A DNA stretch of 54,607 nt from Fibrobacter sp. (GTDB lineage: Bacteria; Fibrobacterota; Fibrobacteria; Fibrobacterales; Fibrobacteraceae): contig JAGCPF010000031.1 in NCBI GenBank assembly GCA_017642335.1, forward strand, positions 1-54,607, read 5' to 3'. This document shows, piece by piece, positions 9,029 to 15,889 of the stretch. The position numbers were made by a program, and so were the translations under genes. Under the pieces are notes generated by a model. It saw only the letters and a list, made by a program, of their open reading frames with translations, made no database searches and was not told the DNA's origin. Position 1 is the first letter of the stretch, and the number at the start of each line of letters is the position of its first letter.

Positions 9029-9171
9029 CAATTACAATAGTTGAGAGAATCCGTTTTACCTTCAAGAGTAGCAAAACTATGAGTGATTTACACGAAAACT
9101 TCGAGTTCATGGTCAAACTGGCAATCACAGAGTCTAGATATTTTGAAATTTAGGACAATTTCACCAATAAA

Positions 9172-9188
9172 TACGCATATTTTGCGTA
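9172..9188. repeat. Dyad copy 2 (TACGCA-N5-TGCGTA)
   Basis: TACGCATATTTTGCGTA forms a perfect 6-bp inverted repeat with a 5-base centre and lies 159 bases from copy 1. Possible regulator-binding site for the gene at 9337 or for GH9. Confidence 0.45.
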
Positions 9189-9336
9189 GAAAATACAACT
9201 TTTAGCAATTATTTCCATTCCCCCCATTGCAGCCCACACCTTAATAATCTATGTTTGGCTTCACAACAATTAACCTTAACCTCAAAGCCGCTTGCGGCGA
9301 GCTCATACCTCAAAGCGAAGCGACCTCATAGCTACT

Positions 9337-10278
9337 ATGTACTACGAAACCATCAAAGTCCTCGACTGCACCATCCGCGACGGCGGCCTCGTCAACAAGC
9401 ACGATTTTTCTCTTGAATTCGTGCGTAGATTATACACGCTCCTTTCTGCAGCCGGCATCGACTACATGGAAATGGGTTACAAGAATTCCCCCGAACTTTT
9501 CGACCCCAAGGAATACGGCCCGTGGAAGTTCTGCGACGACGATCTCCTGTGGAAAGTGAAGGACGGCATCGAATCCAAGATGAAGATGGCCGTGATGGCG
9601 GACGTGGGCCGCGTGAACATGGACGCCGTGAAGCCTGCCGCCGAAAGCCCGTACCAGATGTTCCGCGTGGCAAGCTACGTGAAGAATATCGACAAGGGCA
9701 TCAGCATGGTGAACGCCTTCCACGACATGGGCTACGAGACCACACTCAACATCATGGCCGTGAGCCGTGACCGTGGTCCGGAACTCGACGAAGCGCTCCA
9801 CCAGGTACAGGAAGAATGCAAGGCCGACGTGCTCTACCTCGTCGACAGTTTCGGTGCGTTCTACCAGGAAGACATCGACAAGGAACTTGCCCGTTACAAG
9901 AGCATCGTGAAGAACAAGAAGTTCGGCTTCCACGGTCACAACAACCAGCAGCTCGCCTTCAGCAACACCATCCAGGCCATCATCAACCACGTCGACTACC
10001 TCGACGGCTCGGTGTCCGGCATGGGCCGCGGCGCGGGCAACTGCACCACCGAATTGCTTCTCAGCTTCCTCAAGAATCCGAAGTACGATCTGCGCCCGGT
10101 TCTCGATGCCATCCAGGAACTTTTCCTCCCGCTCAAGGAAAAGTACGAATGGGGCTACATTATCCCGCAGATGATTACGGGTATGCTCAACCGTCATCCG
10201 CAGGACGCCATCGCCGTCCGCAAGACCGCCGACAAGGACAACTACCGCAAGTTCTACAACCATATGATGAATGATTAA
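9337..10278 (+). CDS. HMGL-like (DRE-TIM metallolyase) aldolase-domain protein
   Basis: A 313-residue cytoplasmic enzyme with the TIM-barrel fold shared by HMG-CoA lyase, isopropylmalate/homocitrate synthases and 4-hydroxy-2-oxovalerate aldolase. The start MYYETIKVLDCTIRDGG at 9337 places the catalytic signature DCTIRDGG at residue about 9, where Arg and the metal-binding Asp are expected. The two metal His are in FGFHGHNN, and the glycine-rich GMGRGAGNCTTELL matches the family's late motif. It is shorter than the synthases and lacks their regulatory domain, so an aldolase or lyase is more likely. No pathway neighbours help; the substrate is unknown. A TTG start upstream (9292) is rejected. 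Confidence 0.85.
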   Translation: MYYETIKVLDCTIRDGGLVNKHDFSLEFVRRLYTLLSAAGIDYMEMGYKNSPELFDPKEYGPWKFCDDDLLWKVKDGIESKMKMAVMADVGRVNMDAVKPAAESPYQMFRVASYVKNIDKGISMVNAFHDMGYETTLNIMAVSRDRGPELDEALHQVQEECKADVLYLVDSFGAFYQEDIDKELARYKSIVKNKKFGFHGHNNQQLAFSNTIQAIINHVDYLDGSVSGMGRGAGNCTTELLLSFLKNPKYDLRPVLDAIQELFLPLKEKYEWGYIIPQMITGMLNRHPQDAIAVRKTADKDNYRKFYNHMMND

Positions 10279-10310
10279 ATAATAAGTCCCATAAAAAAAT
10301 CCATTTTTCA

Positions 10311-10336
10311 GGTCACGGTCATTCCGTGGCCTTTTT
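10311..10336 (+). terminator. Terminator after the HMGL-like gene
   Basis: GGTCACGG, loop TCATT, CCGTGGCC, then TTTTT; one G:T wobble. Confidence 0.88.
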
Positions 10337-10408
10337 CATTGAGAAACAGACAACGATTTTACAGGCTTCACCGGGCTCATTTTCTGGATATTAAAGTATT
10401 TTAAGAAC

Positions 10409-12448
10409 ATGAGGTTCCTTAAGCAATCCTTTCTGTGCATCCTGGGCATTACGGCCATGGTTGCGGCACGTCCCGCAATCCCAGTTCCGGCATGCATACC
10501 GCAGTCCGACGGGAGTTGCCTAACCATCCTGCAATACGGCGACGAGCACAGCCACTACACCACGACCATCGACGGCTACCTTGTAGTGCGCGATTCCGCA
10601 AAAGGTTACGTGTACGCCGATGCCGACGGAGTAGCCTCAGGACGCAAGGCCCTCAACGCCGACAAAAGGTCCGACGAAGACAAATCCTTCTTGAAAGGCC
10701 TGAACCAGCGCAGCATCATCAGCAAGCACATCAAGAACCAAACGTTCCGTTACCCCGAGCAACGGGCGCTGCTTTCGAACTTCCAGCATAAAACCCAAGA
10801 AAACCGCAAGGCGCTTTACCGTCCCAAGCCGCTGACATTCACAACTGGCGAAGCCCGCTTCCCCGTTCTCCTGGTTTCAACAAAAGACAAGAATTTCAGC
10901 GACACCATCTGGTATAGGCGTTCCCTGAACGAGACCGGTTTTTCGGAAGACGGACACTACGGAAGCGTCCGTGACTATTTCCTCGCCTCTTCGGACAGCC
11001 TGTTCTCGCCCACTTTCGACGTCTACCACGTAAAAATCGACATGGCGGCAACCATGGCCGGCGATGCGGAAGGAGATGGAGAAGGCAAATTCATCAAGGC
11101 TGCAATAGATTCCGCCGTCAAGAAAATGGGGGACCTCTCGCGATACGACAAGGACGGAGACAAGTACATCGACGGTCTTGGAGTAGTCCTCGCCGGGACC
11201 GAGGCGAGCTCGGGTCTCTGGGGACACATGTATTTCTACACGGTTTACACGAACCCTGAACTCTACACTGGCTATATTGGAGGCTGGTGGGGCGGCGGCA
11301 GGAACAGCCACGGCGGCGGAAACAGTTGGGGCAACAACTACAACGGCTACAAGTTCGACCGTTACTTGCTGATAGCCGAGATGTCCGATCCCATGTCCTA
11401 CATAAAGTCCGGACACAACGGCATCGGCATTTTCGTCCACGAGTTCAGCCACATACTCGGGCTACCCGATTTCTATATCCCGAACGACGAAACCGGTGCA
11501 TACACCAAGAGACTGGAGCCCTACGAAATCATGGCGCAGGGGATGTACAACGGCGTGACAAGATCATATCAGATGGGAAGATGCCCGGCCAAGTACAGCG
11601 CGTTCGAGCGCGAGTCCATGGGGTGGATGACTATCCCGGACTTGAAATCCTCCGTTGACCTCTATTCGTTGGACATGATAGACTCGAACAAGGCCTATGG
11701 CGTCACGAACCCCAAGAACAAGGACCAATTCTACTTCATCGAATACCGTCCGAGAACCGGTTGGGATTCCGCCGTTCCCGACACAGCGGACATGGGCGTC
11801 CTCGTCTGGCGAGTGAACTACGACGCAGAAGCATGGGAATACTACCCGAACCAGAATCCGCAAAACCAGCTTTACGAATTGACGGACGTCCTCAACCTGA
11901 AGAAAAAGACAACCTTCAATTCTTTCAAGTTCGGCGATGTCGGCATTTACGAAGCGATCAAGGACAGCAACAGGGTATGCTTCGCAACAAAGCAGGGCAT
12001 CACCGTAAAGTGCCCGGCACCGGAGCCGAAATCCAGCGCTCAGGCAATTTCAAGCTCAGCGGCGGCACCGACCTCGTCGGCAGCGGCTATCGCCGTCTCC
12101 TCATCGTCCTCGAGCGTCAAGCCCAGCTCCTCCACAAGCCCTTCCACAAGTTCTTCTGCAAGTCCTTCCGAAATCGCGGCGAAGGACAGCAGCCTGCTCG
12201 TGCCGGCCGGGGACATTTCTCTACGAGCCAGCATATCCGTAATCGGCCAGGAACTCGTCGTCGAGACAGATGTTCGCGGGCTCAAGCACGTCCGCATCAT
12301 CGACGCGCTCGGTAGCGTAATCGCGAAGTACGATTTTGACGCGGAAAAGCTGCAGATACCTATCGCACGGACAATGCGCCACGGAGCCTATTTTGTGCAG
12401 GTCTACACCCTGCACAAAACGCTCGCCACCACGCGAATATCCTACTAA
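10409..12448 (+). CDS. Secreted M6-family metalloprotease with C-terminal sorting module
   Basis: A 679-residue exported zinc protease of the M6 (immune inhibitor A-like) group. Residues 1-20 form a signal peptide; a propeptide-like region follows (TIDGYLVVRDSAKGYVYA). The catalytic domain carries the zinc motif HEFSH at 344-348, followed by ILGLPDFY, and a calcium-type loop DKDGDKYIDG near 248. After the protease comes a Ser/Ala linker (about 535-590), then a beta module (VRIIDALGSVIAKYD) ending TTRISY, like the C-termini of the neighbouring hydrolases, which suggests the same secretion route. Probably degrades extracellular protein; the substrate is unknown. It is monocistronic. Confidence 0.92.
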   Translation: MRFLKQSFLCILGITAMVAARPAIPVPACIPQSDGSCLTILQYGDEHSHYTTTIDGYLVVRDSAKGYVYADADGVASGRKALNADKRSDEDKSFLKGLNQRSIISKHIKNQTFRYPEQRALLSNFQHKTQENRKALYRPKPLTFTTGEARFPVLLVSTKDKNFSDTIWYRRSLNETGFSEDGHYGSVRDYFLASSDSLFSPTFDVYHVKIDMAATMAGDAEGDGEGKFIKAAIDSAVKKMGDLSRYDKDGDKYIDGLGVVLAGTEASSGLWGHMYFYTVYTNPELYTGYIGGWWGGGRNSHGGGNSWGNNYNGYKFDRYLLIAEMSDPMSYIKSGHNGIGIFVHEFSHILGLPDFYIPNDETGAYTKRLEPYEIMAQGMYNGVTRSYQMGRCPAKYSAFERESMGWMTIPDLKSSVDLYSLDMIDSNKAYGVTNPKNKDQFYFIEYRPRTGWDSAVPDTADMGVLVWRVNYDAEAWEYYPNQNPQNQLYELTDVLNLKKKTTFNSFKFGDVGIYEAIKDSNRVCFATKQGITVKCPAPEPKSSAQAISSSAAAPTSSAAAIAVSSSSSSVKPSSSTSPSTSSSASPSEIAAKDSSLLVPAGDISLRASISVIGQELVVETDVRGLKHVRIIDALGSVIAKYDFDAEKLQIPIARTMRHGAYFVQVYTLHKTLATTRISY

Positions 12449-12497
12449 AACGCAAAAAAACACATTTTTTTGAAGAATTCTGTCATCTTTACAGCGA

Positions 12498-12523
12498 GGC
12501 GTCAAATTTCTAAATTTGGCGCC
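12498..12523. promoter_or_regulatory. Long inverted repeat in the maeB leader
   Basis: GGCGTCAAATTT, two bases, AAATTTGGCGCC: a 12-bp arm with one G:T mismatch, 22 bases before the maeB ATG and just upstream of its AAGGAG. Operator or leader hairpin; no T run, so not a simple terminator. Confidence 0.5.
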
Positions 12524-12545
12524 GTAATAATATAAGGAGAGAAGG

Positions 12546-14858
12546 ATGAGCAAGGATTTGAAAGAAAAGGCGCTCGAATACCACGCCATGGGCAAGCCCG
12601 GCAAGATCGAAATCGTGCCGACCAAGCCGCACAGCACCCAGACCGACCTGGGACTCGCCTACACTCCGGGCGTAGCAGTTCCCTGCCTCGAAATCGAAAA
12701 AGACCAGAACCTCGCCTACGAATACACGGGCAAGGGAAACCTCGTCGCCGTGATTTCCAACGGCACAGCAGTGCTCGGCCTCGGCGACATCGGCGCACTC
12801 GCGGGCAAGCCGGTGATGGAAGGCAAGGCGCTCCTGTTCAAGATTTACGCCGGTATCGACGTCTTCGATATCGAAATCAACGAGAAGGACCCGAAGAAGT
12901 TCATCGAGATCGTGAAGGGTATCGCCCCGACGTTCGGCGGCATCAACCTCGAAGACATCAAGGCTCCGGAATGTTTCGAAATCGAGGACACACTCAAGGC
13001 CGAACTCGACATTCCCGTGATGCACGACGACCAGCACGGCACGGCCATCATTTCTTCGGCGGGCCTGCTGAACGCTATCGAGGTTGCGGGCAAGAGCATC
13101 CGTGACGTGAAGATGGTGGTGAACGGTGCGGGTGCAGCCGCCTGCGCCTGCACGCGACTTTACCTGTCGCTCGGTCTCAAGAAGGAAAACCTCGTGATGT
13201 GCGACAGCAAGGGCGTCATCCGCAAGGACCGCAAGGGCCTCACCGAAGCGAAGGCCTTCTTTGCGACCGACCGCACCGACATCGAGACGCTTGAAGACGC
13301 CATGAAGGGTGCCGACGTGTTCGTGGGCCTCTCGAAGGGCAACATTCTCACGCGCGAGATGGTGCGCAGCATGGCCGACCAGCCGATCGTTTTCGCGCTT
13401 GCGAACCCGACTCCCGAAATCAGCTACGAAGAAGCGATGGCGAGCCGCGGTGACCTGATTTTTGCGACGGGCCGCAGCGACTACCCGAACCAGGTAAACA
13501 ACGTCATCGGTTTCCCGTACATTTTCCGCGGTGCGCTCGACGTGCGTGCCACCTGCATCAACGAGCACATGAAGCATGCCGCCGTGCGTGCAATTGCCGC
13601 GCTTGCGCACCAGCCGGTGCCCGACGTGGTGAACATCGCCTACAACGCCCAGCGCTTTACCTTCGGCAAGGAATACTTGATTCCGAAGCCGCTTGACCCG
13701 CGCCTGCTTACCGAGGTCTCCATCGCCGTGGCGAAGGCCGCCATCGAAAGTGGCGTGGCCCGCAAGCCCATTACCGACTGGGACGCCTACTACGACAAGC
13801 TCCGCGACATGATGGGCTACGACAACAAGCTTATCCGCCAGTTCAGCGATACCGCCCGCAGCAACCCCAAGCGCGTGGTGTTCGCCGAAGGCAACAACCT
13901 CAACATGCTCAAGGCCGCCGTGCAGGCGAAGCTCGAAGGCGTGGCGCACCCGATTCTGCTGGGCAACGCCGAGCGCATCCAGATGATGGCGAACAAGGAA
14001 CAGCTCGACCTCACAGGCATCAAGATCGTGAACCCGCGCTCTCCCGAGGAATTCGAACGCCGCCGCAAGTACGCCGAAATCTATGCCGAAGAGAACGGCC
14101 GCAATGGCGTCACCTTCGACGAGGCCCGCGACGACATGTTCGAGCCCAACCATTACGGCATGATGATGGTGAAGGTGGGCGACGCCGACGCGTTCATCAC
14201 CGGCGGTTACTCCAAGTACTCCGAAACCATCGAACTCGCGAAGGAAATCATCGGTATCCGCGAGGAATACAAGCACTTCGGTGCCATGCACATTCTGAGC
14301 ACCCGCAAGGGAACGTTCTTCCTGGCCGATACGCTCGTGAACCGCGATCCCGATGCCGAAACGCTCGTGGATATCGCGAAACTCACGCACGACGCTGTAC
14401 GCTTCTTCGCCCACGAACCCGTGATGGCAATGCTTAGCTACGCAAACTTCGGATCTGACAAGGAAGCGGCCCGCGGTACGGCCAACAAGGCCCGCGACGC
14501 GGTGCGCATGATCCACGAACAGTTCCCGGACTACGTGCTCGATGGCGAAATGCAGGTGAACGTGGCCTTGGACAAGGATCTGCGCGACACGAAGTACCCC
14601 TTCAACAAGTTGAAGGGTCAGACGGTCAACACGCTCATCTTCCCGTGCCTCTCCTCTGCAAATACGACTTGCAAGATGCTCCTCGAGATGGGCGTGGGCG
14701 AATCCATCGGTCCCGTGCAGATGGGCCTGAACAAGCCGGTGCACTTTACCGACTCCGACGCCTCCGTGCACGACATCTTCAACCTGACCGTCGCCGCCGT
14801 GATCGACGCGATTGTGCAGGAGAAGAAGGACGAGGAAAAGCGCCGCAGGAAAAACTAG
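12546..14858 (+). CDS. maeB: NADP-dependent malic enzyme, MaeB type (malic + phosphotransacetylase-like domains)
   Basis: A 770-residue cytoplasmic enzyme that decarboxylates malate to pyruvate and links the C4 and C3 acid pools, important in a succinate-forming fermenter. The first about 430 residues are the malic enzyme: [35 protein letters not shown] and the nucleotide-binding [16 protein letters not shown]. The last about 330 residues are the phosphotransacetylase-like domain ([28 protein letters not shown]), which in known MaeB proteins binds acetyl-CoA and regulates activity rather than catalysing. AAGGAG lies 6 bases before the start. It has its own terminator. Length matches the family. 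Confidence 0.96.
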   Translation: MSKDLKEKALEYHAMGKPGKIEIVPTKPHSTQTDLGLAYTPGVAVPCLEIEKDQNLAYEYTGKGNLVAVISNGTAVLGLGDIGALAGKPVMEGKALLFKIYAGIDVFDIEINEKDPKKFIEIVKGIAPTFGGINLEDIKAPECFEIEDTLKAELDIPVMHDDQHGTAIISSAGLLNAIEVAGKSIRDVKMVVNGAGAAACACTRLYLSLGLKKENLVMCDSKGVIRKDRKGLTEAKAFFATDRTDIETLEDAMKGADVFVGLSKGNILTREMVRSMADQPIVFALANPTPEISYEEAMASRGDLIFATGRSDYPNQVNNVIGFPYIFRGALDVRATCINEHMKHAAVRAIAALAHQPVPDVVNIAYNAQRFTFGKEYLIPKPLDPRLLTEVSIAVAKAAIESGVARKPITDWDAYYDKLRDMMGYDNKLIRQFSDTARSNPKRVVFAEGNNLNMLKAAVQAKLEGVAHPILLGNAERIQMMANKEQLDLTGIKIVNPRSPEEFERRRKYAEIYAEENGRNGVTFDEARDDMFEPNHYGMMMVKVGDADAFITGGYSKYSETIELAKEIIGIREEYKHFGAMHILSTRKGTFFLADTLVNRDPDAETLVDIAKLTHDAVRFFAHEPVMAMLSYANFGSDKEAARGTANKARDAVRMIHEQFPDYVLDGEMQVNVALDKDLRDTKYPFNKLKGQTVNTLIFPCLSSANTTCKMLLEMGVGESIGPVQMGLNKPVHFTDSDASVHDIFNLTVAAVIDAIVQEKKDEEKRRRKN

Positions 14859-14885
14859 TAGCCAACAAGATTAGCAACTTATTTG

Positions 14886-14917
14886 AAAAGGAATGTGCCG
14901 CAAGCACATCCTTTTTT
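14886..14917 (+). terminator. Terminator of maeB
   Basis: AAAAGGAATGTGC, loop CGCAA, GCACATCCTTTTTT: the stem has one bulged A and ends in six T. Confidence 0.9.
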
Positions 14918-14923
14918 ACATAC

Positions 14924-14943
14924 AGTACACAGTGTACTATAAA
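14924..14943. promoter_or_regulatory. Upstream operator-like dyad of TIGR02147 gene A
   Basis: AGTACAC-A-GTGTACT is a perfect 7-bp palindrome. Its right half continues as TGTACTATAAA (14933-14943), which recurs exactly at 15005-15015 next to the promoter. Possible autoregulatory site. Confidence 0.5.
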
Positions 14944-15004
14944 TAGAAATTATTCGTTTTACAACTAATAAAAAATTGCAAAAATTGAACAAAAATAGAA
15001 AAAA

Positions 15005-15047
15005 TGTACTATAAACTATTGACTTTTGATTTTTCAAAGCGTATATT
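15005..15047 (+). promoter_or_regulatory. Predicted promoter of TIGR02147 gene A, leaderless geometry
   Basis: TTGACT (15019-15024), a 17-base spacer and TATATT (15042-15047) are close to the sigma-70 consensus. Only seven bases separate the -10 from the ATG, so transcription should start at or next to the start codon. The second copy of TGTACTATAAA (15005-15015) abuts the -35. The same layout precedes TIGR02147 gene B. Confidence 0.7.
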
Positions 15048-15054
15048 AGTTAAC

Positions 15055-15888
15055 ATGAAACCGATAATTGAATATCAAGATTATCACGCCTTTTTGAGCG
15101 ACTACTACGAAGAACGCAAGAGGACTTCTGCTTTTTCGTGGCGTGAGTTTGCGAAAATTGCGGGATTCGTTTCGCCCTCCTACCTCAAGACGGTTTGCGA
15201 AGGCAAGACTAATTTAAGCAAGACGACTATGGAACGCGTGGCCAAGTCGATTGGCCTTGTCGGTCACGAAGTAATATACTTCGAGGCGATGGTCCAGTTC
15301 GGCAACGCCAAAAAGGATTCACAAAAGAAAAAGTTCCTGAACGTGATGCAGTCCATCGCCGTTGCGCACAAGGTCCACATCATCGACAAGGACGCCTTTG
15401 AATATTACGACAGCTGGAAAAATCCGGTCGTCCGCGAACTTGCCCCCTTGATGCCTGGCGCCATGCCGGGAGAAATCGCCAAGATGTGCACGCAGGAAGT
15501 CTCGGCAATCGAAATCCGCAAATCGCTCCAGTTCCTTGAACGGAGCGGATTGCTCCGGCAGACGGCAGAAAACGTTTACGAGCAGACCGAAAAGTCTGTC
15601 GAAGGTTCCAAGGAGGGGCTCCCGCTCGCGATACGCTCCATGCACCGAGAAATGGGCAATCTGGCCATTGATTCGTTGGACCGTTTCAGCGCAAGCGAAC
15701 GAAACATTACCGGCATCACGATGGGCGTCAACCGCGAAGCGTATGAAAAGATCGTCGCGGAACTTGACGCGTGCCGGAAAAGGATTACTGCGATCGCAGA
15801 GGCTTGCGGCGATATCACACAAGTTTACAGGTTGAATTTACAACTGTTCCCGCTTTCGAAAGAAGTCGTGGACAATAAGGAGGATTAG
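15055..15888 (+). CDS. TIGR02147-family protein, putative regulator (copy A)
   Basis: A 277-residue member of the TIGR02147 family, known as a large paralogous family of Fibrobacter with no assigned function. The start MKPIIEYQDY is fixed by identity with copy B (37689-38510); an ATG at 15004 would place the promoter inside the gene. The first about 70 residues (FSWREFAKIAGFVSPSYLKTVCEGKTNLSKTTMERVAKSIGL) read like a helix-turn-helix of the Xre/Cro kind, which I take as evidence for DNA binding. The remaining about 200 residues are helical with a conserved middle (WKNPVVRELAPLMPGAMP) and end (VYRLNLQLFPLSK). AAGGAGG lies inside its 3' end, and the stop is one base before the lipoprotein ATG, so the two genes are translationally linked. 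Confidence 0.9.
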   Translation: MKPIIEYQDYHAFLSDYYEERKRTSAFSWREFAKIAGFVSPSYLKTVCEGKTNLSKTTMERVAKSIGLVGHEVIYFEAMVQFGNAKKDSQKKKFLNVMQSIAVAHKVHIIDKDAFEYYDSWKNPVVRELAPLMPGAMPGEIAKMCTQEVSAIEIRKSLQFLERSGLLRQTAENVYEQTEKSVEGSKEGLPLAIRSMHREMGNLAIDSLDRFSASERNITGITMGVNREAYEKIVAELDACRKRITAIAEACGDITQVYRLNLQLFPLSKEVVDNKED

Positions 15889-15889
15889 G

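Larger units (their letters stand above)
8890..9336. other. Non-coding stretch between GH9 and HMGL-like genes
   Basis: About 450 bases without a convincing gene. It holds two near-identical dyads (9013-9028, 9172-9188) and, between them, a 24-codon open frame at 9079-9153 (MSDLHENFEFMVKLAITES...). That frame has no clear ribosome site and no family I recognise. The last 50 bases before 9337 contain repeated CTCAAAG words but no clear Shine-Dalgarno sequence. Confidence 0.5.

Noticed and set aside
9079..9153. 24-codon frame called as a gene
   Set aside because: Too short to support, no Shine-Dalgarno at proper spacing and no family recognised; listed only as part of the non-coding stretch.
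12510..14771. A 753-codon open frame antisense to almost all of maeB
   Set aside because: It is a by-product of strongly biased codon use in a GC-rich gene: the predicted protein is rich in His, Val and Arg with no recognisable motif, while maeB on the other strand has full family motifs.
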